Below, in pieces: positions 44,512 to 53,113 of a DNA stretch of 64,000 nt (positions are counted from its first letter, which is position 1; each line of letters begins with the position of its first letter). Under the pieces are notes generated by a model. The model ran no database searches. It was not told the origin of the DNA and worked only from the letters and a program-made list of their open reading frames with translations. Location: contig NZ_MWLO01000145.1 in assembly GCF_002198735.1 (NCBI RefSeq), positions 130,820 through 194,819 of the forward strand, in the 5' to 3' direction. The position numbers were made by a program, and so were the translations under genes. This DNA comes from Ideonella sp. A 288. GTDB lineage: Bacteria > Pseudomonadota > Gammaproteobacteria > Burkholderiales > Burkholderiaceae_C.

Positions 44512-45312
44512 TCAGTCTTCGCCATGGCGCGCCAGCGCCAGCAACCGGTGCCGTTCACGCGGCACGAAGCCACCCTGGGCCGGGTCATGGTCCCAGCGCT
44601 CCACCACGGCACGTTCGGCCGCAGCGGCATCGATGTGGATCAGGTTCACCGAATTGCCGGCCCCTGCCCGCACCCGGCGGCTGACGGCCGTGCCCGCCTG
44701 CACCGCCCACCCGCCACCGGTCAGCGGCAGCACGAAAGGCAGGTGGATGTGCCCGCCGATGATCAGGTCCACACCGGCCGCGCCCCAGGCCTGCAGGGCC
44801 GCGGCGTGGCCGTGCAGCCGGTTCTTCTCGTCCTCCGGCCGCGTCACCACCAGGGGCTGGTGCACCACCACCAGCCGCCGCTGGCCGGGCCGCGCCTGCG
44901 CCAGGCGCTGCGTCACGCGGTCCACCTGCGCGGCCGACAACTGCCCATCCGCCTGCCGCCACCAGCGCGTGGTGTTCACGGCCAGCAGCAGCAGGTCGTC
45001 GGCTTCCAGGCTGGGTTCGAGTTCGGCGCCGAAGGCCGCGCTGTATCGCGCATAGGGTTTCAGCAGGCGCAAGGGCAAGTGCCACAACGGGATGTCGTGA
45101 TTGCCCGGCACGGCCACGCAATGGGGCACCGCCAGGCGTTGCACGAAGGTCTGTGCCGCCGCGAACTGCGCGCGCGTGGCGCGCTGGGTGATGTCGCCCG
45201 ACATCAGCAGCACCTGGGGCTTCAGTGTCAGCGCCAGACGCACCAGGGCTTCGACGACCGCGGACCGCTCGGTGCCGAAGTGCGGGTCCGAGACCTGCAG
45301 CAGCAACGTCAT
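44512..45312 (-). CDS. Metallophosphoesterase
   Basis: The 266-aa protein has the calcineurin-like metal motifs: SDPHFG, SGDIT, GNHD, VVHQPL and GGHIHLP. It has no signal peptide, so it is cytosolic. Relatives hydrolyse cyclic nucleotides, phospholipid headgroups or dinucleotides. Its ATG overlaps the stop of the lipid-kinase gene (ATGA), suggesting a joint lipid-related role. Confidence 0.88.
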   Translation of the reverse strand: MTLLLQVSDPHFGTERSAVVEALVRLALTLKPQVLLMSGDITQRATRAQFAAAQTFVQRLAVPHCVAVPGNHDIPLWHLPLRLLKPYARYSAAFGAELEPSLEADDLLLLAVNTTRWWRQADGQLSAAQVDRVTQRLAQARPGQRRLVVVHQPLVVTRPEDEKNRLHGHAAALQAWGAAGVDLIIGGHIHLPFVLPLTGGGWAVQAGTAVSRRVRAGAGNSVNLIHIDAAAAERAVVERWDHDPAQGGFVPRERHRLLALARHGED

Positions 45313-46265
45313 TCCGTCGCCAGCAACTCGGGCGCGGCCGAGGGGGGGCGCAGCAGGTCCAGGGTCTGCGGCGCCACCCGGAAGCACAGCGGCAGCCGCA
45401 TCCACGTCACCTCGCCGTCGGTGGCCACCTTGATGCGGCTCGACCCCAAGGTGCCCAGGCGGCGACTCGGGCGCACCGTGAGCTGGCGCGTGGCGACATG
45501 GATCAGTTCGTCGGCCTGGCCCAGGCGACCGAATGCGCCGCGCCACAGCAGCCCCAGCATCTTGAAGAGCCCCACCGGGCGCAACGCGATGGCGGCCAGG
45601 CAGCCGGCATCGACGGCCTCGGGCAGGCCCAACTGCTGCAACTGCAGCGCGTTGTTGCCGACGAACAGCGTGGGCGTGCGCAGCTCGCGCTCCTGCCCCC
45701 GGCTCTCCACGCGCAGGCGCAGGCTGCGGTGGCCGCGCAGCAGGGTGGCCAGGCCGGCCCCGAAGGCCACCAGGCGGCTGCGGCCGAACTGGCGCTTCCA
45801 CTCCTCGCGCTCTTCCAGCAATTGCGGGTACAGGCCCAGGCTGGCGTTGACGAGGAACACGCGCTCGCCCACCAAGCCCACCTGGGCGGGCTGGGAATGG
45901 CCGGCCAGCAGCACCTGCAGCGCCTCGGCGGTGTCGGACGGGATGCCGTGCGTGCGGCTGAAGTAGTTGAAGGTGCCCTGCGGCAGCACGCCGAAGGCGC
46001 AACCGCTGCCCAGCGAGGCCTGGGCCACGGCGTTGATGGTGCCGTCGCCGCCAGCAGCCACCACGATGCCACCGCACTGCTGCGCCTGTGCCACGGCCTG
46101 CCGCGCGATGGTGCCCAGCTGTTGCGGGTCGCGCACCTCCAGCAGTTGCAGCATGCAGCCGGCCCCGGCGCAACCGGCCTGCAGCGTGGCGCGCACTTCG
46201 TCGGCTTGGCCCTGGCCGGCACCGACGTTGAACACCACCACCAGCGGCGGCCCCGGCGCCGTCAT
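45309..46265 (-). CDS. Diacylglycerol/lipid kinase family protein
   Basis: The 318-aa protein has the DAGK catalytic pattern: VVVFNVGAGQG near the start, the GGDGTINAVAQA nucleotide loop (about 75-90) and LPQGTFNYFSRTHGIP. It belongs to the DgkB/YegS/BmrU group that phosphorylates diacylglycerol or related lipids. An upstream in-frame extension lacks similarity. It is coupled to the metallophosphoesterase. Confidence 0.9.
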   Translation of the reverse strand: MTAPGPPLVVVFNVGAGQGQADEVRATLQAGCAGAGCMLQLLEVRDPQQLGTIARQAVAQAQQCGGIVVAAGGDGTINAVAQASLGSGCAFGVLPQGTFNYFSRTHGIPSDTAEALQVLLAGHSQPAQVGLVGERVFLVNASLGLYPQLLEEREEWKRQFGRSRLVAFGAGLATLLRGHRSLRLRVESRGQERELRTPTLFVGNNALQLQQLGLPEAVDAGCLAAIALRPVGLFKMLGLLWRGAFGRLGQADELIHVATRQLTVRPSRRLGTLGSSRIKVATDGEVTWMRLPLCFRVAPQTLDLLRPPSAAPELLATE

Positions 46266-46613
46266 CGTGCCTGGCCCGCGGGCCGCCCCGTGGCGATCGG
46301 GACCGGCGTCTTCATGGGGCGAGCGGATGGTCCATGCGCAGCGATGATGCAACAGGCGCCCCCTCGCCCGCAGGCCCCCGGGAATTCAAGGCCTGGTATG
46401 GGCGGGGATTGTGGCGAGCTGGCGGCCCTGCCGACCGGGTCTGCCGTCCCAACCGATCGCATGCCGCGGCAGGCCGCAGCTTTCGCTCCAGCGACAACGC
46501 AGCACGGAGTGCAGCACCTCGAGGCGAGCCACGCGACGGCGCAGGGCCACTGCCGGCCCAGCCCCTCGGGTGAGGATGTCTTTCATCTCGTGATCAGCCC
46601 TTACGAGCCGCCC
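46266..46613. other. 348-base gap without a recognised gene
   Basis: This stretch between the lipid-kinase gene and the RsbRD fragment holds no recognisable gene, repeat or operator copy. Open frames here lack start signals. Confidence 0.4.
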
Positions 46614-46820
46614 ATGAAGTTCAGCGCCTTCATCCAGGACAAGCTCGACGCGATCGTCGCCGACTGGGAGACCTTTGCCAGGCAGTTGCCAGCGGGCCGG
46701 ACGATGTCGACCCTGGCGCTGCGCGACCACAGCCGCGAGATCCCGATGGCCATCGCCGACGACATGGAGATGGGACAGTCCGACCAAGAGCGCGCCCTCC
46801 AGTCGCAGGACATCGCCACC
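46614..46820 (+). pseudogene. Truncated RsbRD-type sensor N-terminal domain
   Basis: From ATG at 46614 the frame reads MKFSAFIQDKLDAIVADWET and then STLALRDHSREIPMAIADDM with QSDQERALQSQ. This is the RsbRD-N/histidine-kinase N-terminal pattern (FIxxxxxxIVxxWExFA, LRDHxxxILxAIAxDM, QSxxEQxxKS). Similarity stops near residue 65-70, though the frame stays open to 47090, where it runs antisense to the YihY gene. No kinase domain follows in any frame. It looks like the remnant of a sensor kinase cut away by a deletion. Confidence 0.65.
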
Positions 46821-46953
46821 ACCGAAGCCTCCACCACCAGCGCTGCTTCAGCGCAAGCCCCTTCCTGTGCGATCGCGTGGTTTGGGGGCCGTCCGGCGCG
46901 CTCCCAATGCCTGGGCCTTTGTCGATCACCGTGCGGCCATCACCGCGCGGGCA

Positions 46954-47913
46954 TCACGGCGCGGCGCCTGGCGCGTGCGGCGCGCAGGCCTGGTCGGTGG
47001 CAAAGCCGGGAGGCGGGCCACCGGTCTTGGCAGCGAGCTGGGGATGCAGGTCACTCATCGAGCCGAATGTCCTGGCATAGATCCACGTGAATTCGGCGCC
47101 GAGCAGGAAGATCTGGGCCGAGTAGTAGACCCAGACGAACACCACGATCAGGGAGCCCGCGGCGCCAAAGCCCGATGCCAGGTTGCTCCGGCCGATGTAC
47201 ATGCCGATCAGGAAGCGGCCACCTGTGAACAGCAGTGACGTGACGAGGGCACCCAGCCACACGTCGCGCCATTTCACCGACACACGCGGCATGATCTTGT
47301 AGATCATCGCGAACACGCCTGTCGTCATCAAGAAGCCGACACCCAGGTTGACCAGTTGCCCCAACAGGGCCCACTCGCCAAAGGCGCCCGACCAGAGTTT
47401 TCCCAAGGCGGACACGACGGCGCCGAACACCAGCGACACCATCAGCAGGAAGGCGATGCCCAGGATCATGCCGAACGACAGCAGACGGGCCCGCACCAGT
47501 CCCCACAGTCCGCCGGAACGGTCTCGCGCCGGCGCGCGCCAGATGCGGTCCAGGGCGTCCTGCAGCTCGCCGAAGACGCTGGTGGCGCCCACCAGCAGCA
47601 GGGCCGTTCCGATGGCGGTGGAGGCCACCCCCTCGGCGGGCTTGCTGACACTGGCCAGCAGGCCTTCGATCATCCGCGACGCGTCGGTGCCCAGGAGATC
47701 CTGCAACTGCACGAAGACCTCGCCGCGCACGGCGTCCTGGCCGAAGACCAACCCAGCGATCGAGATCACGATCAGCAGCAAGGGTGCCAGCGAGAACACG
47801 CTGTAGTAGGCCAGCGCAGCGCCCATGCTGGGCGCATAGTCGGCCACCCAGGCGGTCGAGGCCCCCTTGACCAGCGGCCACCAATCCCGCATCGAGTGGC
47901 GACGGGCGGCCAT
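46954..47913 (-). CDS. YihY/BrkB-family inner-membrane protein
   Basis: The 319-aa protein has about six hydrophobic segments and the family signature DYAPSMGAALAYYSVFSLAP near residue 30. The segment VGATSVFGELQDALDRIW and the loop PRVSVKWRDVWLGALVTSLLF are also typical. The function of this family is not established (once thought to be RNase BN). The ATG preceded by a GTG was chosen; a Met seven residues on is possible. Confidence 0.9.
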   Translation of the reverse strand: MAARRHSMRDWWPLVKGASTAWVADYAPSMGAALAYYSVFSLAPLLLIVISIAGLVFGQDAVRGEVFVQLQDLLGTDASRMIEGLLASVSKPAEGVASTAIGTALLLVGATSVFGELQDALDRIWRAPARDRSGGLWGLVRARLLSFGMILGIAFLLMVSLVFGAVVSALGKLWSGAFGEWALLGQLVNLGVGFLMTTGVFAMIYKIMPRVSVKWRDVWLGALVTSLLFTGGRFLIGMYIGRSNLASGFGAAGSLIVVFVWVYYSAQIFLLGAEFTWIYARTFGSMSDLHPQLAAKTGGPPPGFATDQACAPHAPGAAP

Positions 47914-48260
47914 CACGCCGTGGCCGACGGACCGATGGCCATGGACCGCCCCGCGGCCCGTCTCGCGGCCGACGCCGCGAGACCCCGGGCAAGGCTGCGG
48001 GGCCGTCGGGCTGCGGTGGCACTGCGGGTCGCCCCGACGAGCCGAGGCTTCGGCGCCCTGCTGCGGTCGGATGGCCGTGGCGGCGTCCTCATCGGCCGGC
48101 GCATGGGCAGGCCGGGGCCACGGCGTTGTGCGCTGCCGTGCAGTCCGTCCGCATCAAGCGTGGCATCGCCTCGCCAGGCCTGAAGCGCAGCGGCGCCTGG
48201 ACGCGTCCTTAACTCGCTAGCACCCCAGGCCGGCAGGCGGTGGGCGCCTCCCCGCACCGG
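47914..48260. other. 347-base gap without a recognised gene
   Basis: Between the YihY and LapA-like genes. A minus-strand frame of about 114 codons spans it, but its product is Arg/Ala-rich, lacks a ribosome site and overlaps the LapA-like gene end to no purpose. I see no operator copy. Confidence 0.4.
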
Positions 48261-48782
48261 TCAGCGCCCTGCCTGCGGCGACACGCCCAATGCCGGCAGC
48301 GGGACCAACGCGCGATCGAGCTTGTCCTCGATCTCGCCGAGATGGGCCGACAGCGCGCCCGCAGCTTCTGCCAGGCGGTCCTGCATGGCCCGTTCCGATC
48401 GTTCGATCCGCGCCCCGAACTCGCGGGTGGATTCGGCCCCCTGCGCATCGAGCCGGCGCAGTTCGCCTTCCAGCAGGGTGTGCAGTTCGGTGAAGCGAGA
48501 GGCCTCGGCCGTGTCCGCGAGTTCGCGCTGTGCCTTGACCTCCTTCGTCAACCGCCGCGCTTCGAGGATGACGCCGGCCTGCAGGAGCACCAGGTAGACG
48601 ATGAACAGGCCGCTGATGGCCGCCGTGAACACCAGCAGGACCAGGCCCAACGGGGCGCTGACCTCGGCGAACCCGAGGTTCAGGGTGCTGGGGGTTGCCA
48701 TGGTCACCCAGTTCAAGGTGGCGAATGCCGCCAGCAGGACGAAGGCCAGCACCAGGGTCAGGGAGAAGGCACGGAGGTTCAT
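48261..48782 (-). CDS. LapA-domain membrane protein
   Basis: The 173-aa protein has two N-terminal helices (about 5-27 and 45-70) as in LapA/YciS, then a long coiled coil (about 75-160). In E. coli the LapA-LapB pair controls LpxC turnover; this protein is longer than LapA, and no lapB is adjacent, so the role may differ. The start follows AAGGAGCC. Confidence 0.75.
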   Translation of the reverse strand: MNLRAFSLTLVLAFVLLAAFATLNWVTMATPSTLNLGFAEVSAPLGLVLLVFTAAISGLFIVYLVLLQAGVILEARRLTKEVKAQRELADTAEASRFTELHTLLEGELRRLDAQGAESTREFGARIERSERAMQDRLAEAAGALSAHLGEIEDKLDRALVPLPALGVSPQAGR

Positions 48783-48915
48783 GGGGTGGGGCTCCTTGGA
48801 GGGCGCACAGGAAAGGGGTTGGTTCGACCTGCGGGCCCATTCGTTCCGCTCGATGGCGCGTGGGAGGGGCAGGGCCTCGCCGCTCAGGCCGGACAGGCCC
48901 CCGCGGCTCGAGTGT

Positions 48916-49173
48916 TCATGCGGAGCCGGCGCCCGATGCGTCGAGTTGGCCCAGACCCTGGACCCTGGCCTGCCGCAGGCCCGCGATGGCCCGCGCTTCG
49001 TCGGCCGTGATGCCCGCCTTCAACCGCAGGGTCAGGGTGCCGCGCGCCGCTTCTGTGCCCGGCACGCCGATCGGTTCGCCGACGACGGCGATCGCCGTCT
49101 CGACCGGCCCCTGGTCGTTCGGCGCCAGACCCAGGACGATGCAGTCGCTGATGACGGGACTCGGGATCGGCAT
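48916..49173 (-). CDS. Hypothetical small protein
   Basis: The 85-aa frame reads like a folded protein with alternating hydrophobic residues (PVISDCIVLGLAPNDQGPVE, GTLTLRLKAGITADEARAIA). I recognise no family, signal or membrane segment. The ribosome site is weak. It is transcribed divergently from nhaA. Confidence 0.4.
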   Translation of the reverse strand: MPIPSPVISDCIVLGLAPNDQGPVETAIAVVGEPIGVPGTEAARGTLTLRLKAGITADEARAIAGLRQARVQGLGQLDASGAGSA

Positions 49174-49225
49174 GCAGGCACCCAGACGTGATGATCCGCG
49201 CAAGGTAGTGCCGTGGTCTTCGCTC

Positions 49226-49243
49226 GTCTGTGCGTCGCCGAAC
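49226..49243 (+). promoter_or_regulatory. Operator-like site upstream of nhaA
   Basis: GTCTGTGC-GTCGCC-GAAC matches the regional consensus GTCTGTNC-N6-GCAC with one mismatch. A second GTCTGTGC half lies at 49308-49315. Both are between the small hypothetical gene and nhaA. Confidence 0.35.
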
Positions 49244-49465
49244 CCATGGGTTTGTCCACCGCGTCGGGCACCCGAGACCGTCTGCGACGCTGCGCCGGGC
49301 GTCCCGGGTCTGTGCGCCGGCGCGAATCGCCCGGCTGTTCGGCAACGCACAGTTCGCAGGGCACCGATCGCGACAATGGGTGCGCATGTGTCCCCAGCGC
49401 GCGTTCCCGCCGACGCCCCCGCCGCCCAACGGTTGCGCGGGCACGGCAGGCGGGCCCTGGCGGCC

Positions 49466-50896
49466 ATGACGACCGGTCGGCTGGCGCACGACGACGAGTT
49501 GCTGCGCAGGACAAGGGCCGAGCGCGCCGGCGACCTCGTGCTGCGGCCGTTCCAGCTGTTTGCACGTCGGCAGGCCTCCGGCGGCCTCGTGCTGCTGGGC
49601 TGTGCCACGCTGGCGCTGGCCTGGGCCAACTCGCCATGGGCGGGGGCCTACCAGCAGATGCTGGGCCTTCCGCTGGGCCTTTCGCTCGGCGACCGGGTGT
49701 TGCGCCTGGACCTGCGCCATTGGATCAACGATGGCCTGATGGCGATCTTCTTCTTTGGCGTCGGGCTCGAGATCAAGCGCGAGTTCCTGGTCGGCGAGTT
49801 GGCCGAACGCCGCAAGGCGATGCTGCCGATCGTGGCCGCGCTGGGCGGCATGGTGCTGCCGGCGCTGATCTATGCCGGCTTCAATGTCGGTGGCGCAGGC
49901 GCGCACGGTTGGGGCATTCCGATGGCCACCGACATCGCCTTTGCGCTCGGAGCGCTGGCCGTCCTGGGCTCGCGCATCCCCGAAGCGCTGAAGGTCTTCC
50001 TGGTCGCGCTGGCCATCGTCGACGACCTGGGTGCCTTGCTGGTCATCGCGGTCTTCTACACCGCCTCGATCGACGGGCGCGGCGTCGCCCTGATCGCCGC
50101 CCTGCTGCTGGCCCTGTGGGGGGCGAATCGCATCGGGGCCTGCCGCGCATCGATCTACCTGCTGCTTGGTCTGGGCCTGTGGGCCGCCTTCTTCATGTCG
50201 GGCCTGCACGCGACACTGGCCGGCGTGCTGACGGCGTTGGCCGTGCCGGCACGCGTGAAGATCGTGCCGGGTGCGCTGCCGCAGGTCATCCGCCGTGGCG
50301 CGGACGACATCGAGGCCCAGGCCCTCGACAACGAGCCCGACGCGATGGATCCCGACCGTGTCGCCCTCATCGGCGCCCTCGGGGGCAGCCTCGCCGCCGC
50401 CACCGCGCCACTGCAGCGCTTCGAGCACCGGGTGCAGCCGTGGGTCACCTACGGCATCCTGCCGGTGTTCGGCTTGTTCAATGCAGGCGTCGCGATCGAC
50501 GCCACGGTGCTGCGCGCACTGCCCACGGCCGTGCCGCTGGGCATCATGGTCGGGCTGGTGCTGGGCAAATCGGTGGGCATCGGCCTGGCCAGCTGGCTGG
50601 CCGTGAAGACCGGGCTGGCCGAACTGCCCGAAGGGGCCACCTGGCGGCAACTGATCGGCACCGCCTTCCTGGCCGGCATCGGCTTCACGATGGCGCTGTT
50701 CATCAGCGGCCTGAGCTTTGCCGGCACCCATTTCGAGCGCGAGGGCCAACTGGCCATCCTGATCGGATCGCTGCTGGCCGCGGCCATCGGCACCGCCATC
50801 CTGCTGACGTCGACGGCGGCACAGGCGCCCATCGCGAGGGCGCGTGCGAACGAACAACCCGCCGCCGGGCACGGCGTGACACCCGCACGGCGCTGA
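49466..50896 (+). CDS. nhaA: Na+/H+ antiporter NhaA
   Basis: The 476-aa antiporter exports Na+ in exchange for H+ across the inner membrane. Twelve helices are expected; key residues include D156 (MATDIAFALG) and the essential D186-D187 pair (ALAIVDDLGALLV), plus FFFGVGLEIKREFLVGEL and GIGFTMALFISGLSF. The C-terminal 30 residues are a polar tail. The start is uncertain: an in-frame ATG at 49376 adds 30 residues. Neither start has a strong ribosome site. Confidence 0.94.
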   Translation: MTTGRLAHDDELLRRTRAERAGDLVLRPFQLFARRQASGGLVLLGCATLALAWANSPWAGAYQQMLGLPLGLSLGDRVLRLDLRHWINDGLMAIFFFGVGLEIKREFLVGELAERRKAMLPIVAALGGMVLPALIYAGFNVGGAGAHGWGIPMATDIAFALGALAVLGSRIPEALKVFLVALAIVDDLGALLVIAVFYTASIDGRGVALIAALLLALWGANRIGACRASIYLLLGLGLWAAFFMSGLHATLAGVLTALAVPARVKIVPGALPQVIRRGADDIEAQALDNEPDAMDPDRVALIGALGGSLAAATAPLQRFEHRVQPWVTYGILPVFGLFNAGVAIDATVLRALPTAVPLGIMVGLVLGKSVGIGLASWLAVKTGLAELPEGATWRQLIGTAFLAGIGFTMALFISGLSFAGTHFEREGQLAILIGSLLAAAIGTAILLTSTAAQAPIARARANEQPAAGHGVTPARR

Positions 50897-51058
50897 AGGC
50901 GCGACACGGCATCGGTGAAGACGCCCGCACGGTTCTTCATCGAACCTGACGGGACCGCACTGGGCGCGCATCCTGGAAGTCCCCGGCCCCGTCGAGGTCA
51001 GACCGCCGATGTCGCCCGCACCTGCGCCCTGCCTTGAATCAGATCGAGCGCGTTCGAA

Positions 51059-51835
51059 GTGACGCCTGTAGCACTGGTAGGCCGTGTTGGAACAGCGTCG
51101 CTGGCCCTCCCGAAGCAACGGCAGACCCTGCGCTCCGGGGCCTTCACAACGCTCGAGAAGCTCGAGCAAGGCGGCTCCCTGCAGGCGCGCCGATTGAGCA
51201 CAGGCGCGGTTCAGTTCTACTGGTGCTACGCCGACGAGGGCCGAACCCACCGCGAGCCCGTCGGCCCCTACGACCCGGTCGCTCCGCCCAAGAGGCTGGA
51301 GCCGACATCACGGGCTTGAGCATCGCTGCCGCCCGCGAACAATGCCGCCGGCTGTCGCTGAAGCACACGGCACACCGCGGGGTCGGTGGGCTCAAGGAAG
51401 CCAAGGCCGCGGCGCGAGGACCCACACGGTGTCGATCATCAAGGCCGCCCAGCGCGACTGCAGGCGCTCGAACGCATCGGCGAGCACGTCTTCTCCACGA
51501 CGAAGGGTGTCAAGCCGATCTCCGGCACGACCTGGTCGGGCTGGGCCGCCCAGGTGGTTGGTCATGCGATCGACGGTTTTCAGCTCAAGCGCGTTCGGTC
51601 CGGAATGGAGACGCTGCTGGCTGCCCACCGCATCAGCCGCGAGATCCGCGGGCACGTGCAGTCGCATGGGTTCACCGGCATCCAGGCACGGCACAACGAC
51701 GGGCACGACTGCATGCTGGAGAAGCGGGAGGCGCCCGACGTGCTGGCTCGCGAGCTGACAAGCCGCGCAGCAGGAGCCAAAGCCACCCAGCCCCGACGCA
51801 AGGCGGCCACGCCGCGTTCGCGTGCAATCTGCTGA
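51059..51835 (+). pseudogene. Degraded tyrosine-type integrase
   Basis: Three pieces in two frames resemble one phage-type integrase. Piece 1 (51059-51319) has the N-terminal pattern SLQARRLSTGAVQFYWCYAD and YDPVAPPKRLEPT. Piece 2 (about 51310-51420, frame shifted) reads LSIAAAREQCRRL to GGLKEAKAAA. Piece 3 (about 51450-51790, back in the first frame) has the catalytic end VFSTTKGVKPISGTTWSGWA, LKRVRSGMETLLA and IQARHNDGHDCMLEKRE. The central part that should link pieces 2 and 3 is missing. The expected catalytic Tyr after RH is Asn. It is an inactive relic; no tRNA or attachment site is seen beside it. Confidence 0.75.
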
Positions 51836-51922
51836 CCCAAGACTCGGCACTTGACCGCGCTGCCTGGCATTCCCCATCCGCGCTGCGATGCGCCGGGCCT
51901 TGTCGAGGTGCCGGTCGCCTGC

Positions 51923-52948
51923 TCAGGCCGGGAGCGAATTGACGATGCGCGAGAACAGGTGGCGGAACTCGCGATCGGTCTCGCCGCCGAATCGCGGGTC
52001 GGCGTTCTGGGAGAACGCGGCGTCGATCTCCACCCAGTCTCCGGGCAACAGGTGCTGCTGCGCCGCCGGCAGGATCACACCCTCCTCGCGGCCCATGTGG
52101 TCCCACAGGAACCGGGCGTAGCGCTGCACGGCCTCGTCGAGCGCGCGCGTGGCGGCCGGCCCACCCGCCGAGTCGGCGGCGGCCAGGCCGTCGATGAGGG
52201 CACCGAGCTCGGCCACCAGTTCGGTGTCGCGCACATGCTGACGCTCCAGTTCGTCCAGTTCGGCATGGCAGCTGGTGGTGCGTTCGCGCAGCAGGCGGAA
52301 CAGATGCTGCTCCTCCTTCGGGTGGTGCTGCCGCACGGGAAACTGCTGCACATAGCGCAAGACGGCCCGCATCGCCACGGGATCGGCCGACTGGCCGGCC
52401 TGATGCGCCGCGGCCAGCGCCTGCAGCCAGGCGTGCATCACCGCGGCCAGCGATCGGTGCTCGTCGCGGATGATGCCGATGGCGTGCGCCGCCGGCGGCG
52501 GTTCGCCGGTGGACGACACCAGCACCGGCAGGCCGGCGTTCATCAGCACCGACAGTGTGTCGGAGGCGAAGGCCATGCCCAGCTTGCCGCGCTGGCCGTG
52601 CGAGGCCATGAAGATCAGGTCGCAGCCCACGGCACGGGCGGCGTCGATGATGGCCTGCGCCGGCCGGTCGTTGGCCACATGGCGCGATTCGCAGGGCACG
52701 CCCAGCGCACGCGCGGCGGCTTCGGCCTTGGCCAGCAGTTCGCGCGCCTTGCCGACCACGGCATAGTCGTATTCGATCGGCGCGGCGGCGCGCAGCACCT
52801 CGGCATCGCTGCGCAGCGAGCCGGTGCCTGCCGTCGCATGAAAGAAGGTGATGCGCGCCCCCAGGGTGCGGGCCAGCGCGACGGCGTTGCCGATCACCGC
52901 CACCGACAGGTCGGTGCCGTCGAGCGGGACGAGCAGGTGGCGGTACAT
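51923..52948 (-). CDS. Universal stress protein fused to a hemerythrin domain
   Basis: The 341-aa protein has an N-terminal UspA domain (about 1-147: HLLVPLDGTDLS, then MASHGQRGKLGMAFASDT as the ATP-binding loop) and a C-terminal HHE/hemerythrin bundle (about 158-300: IIRDEHRSLAAVMHAWL, VRQHHPKEEQHLF, RQHVRDTELVAEL, MGREEGVILP). The fusion joins nucleotide-dependent stress signalling to a probable di-iron oxygen, nitric oxide or redox site. The start follows AGGGAGA. A similar hemerythrin stands alone at 38134-38619. Confidence 0.88.
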   Translation of the reverse strand: MYRHLLVPLDGTDLSVAVIGNAVALARTLGARITFFHATAGTGSLRSDAEVLRAAAPIEYDYAVVGKARELLAKAEAAARALGVPCESRHVANDRPAQAIIDAARAVGCDLIFMASHGQRGKLGMAFASDTLSVLMNAGLPVLVSSTGEPPPAAHAIGIIRDEHRSLAAVMHAWLQALAAAHQAGQSADPVAMRAVLRYVQQFPVRQHHPKEEQHLFRLLRERTTSCHAELDELERQHVRDTELVAELGALIDGLAAADSAGGPAATRALDEAVQRYARFLWDHMGREEGVILPAAQQHLLPGDWVEIDAAFSQNADPRFGGETDREFRHLFSRIVNSLPA

Positions 52949-53113
52949 GGCGATCTCCCTGATTCGAGTGGTCCCATGCTAGGCAGCCACGGGTCGCTGC
53001 ACCCTCCCCTTCGCGGGGGGGCAAGCCCCGACGGCACGCGCGCCTCGCGCCGCTACCATGGACCGTGCAACGCACCGGTGGCGCTGCCCGGGCCTGCGGT
53101 CCGGGGGCGTCGT

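Noticed and set aside
45155..45172. GTCTGTGC half-site inside the metallophosphoesterase gene
   Set aside because: It lies within coding sequence without the second half, so is probably chance. It is a reminder that the half-site alone is not specific.
50897..51058. A tRNA or attachment site beside the integrase relic
   Set aside because: No cloverleaf arms or a GGTTCGAATCC-like T arm can be read, and no matching direct repeat was found.
51851..53113. Upstream in-frame extension of the LuxR-type gene (over 400 codons)
   Set aside because: It lies antisense to the Usp-hemerythrin gene and has no similarity. The Walker region and family length support a start near 53114-53132.
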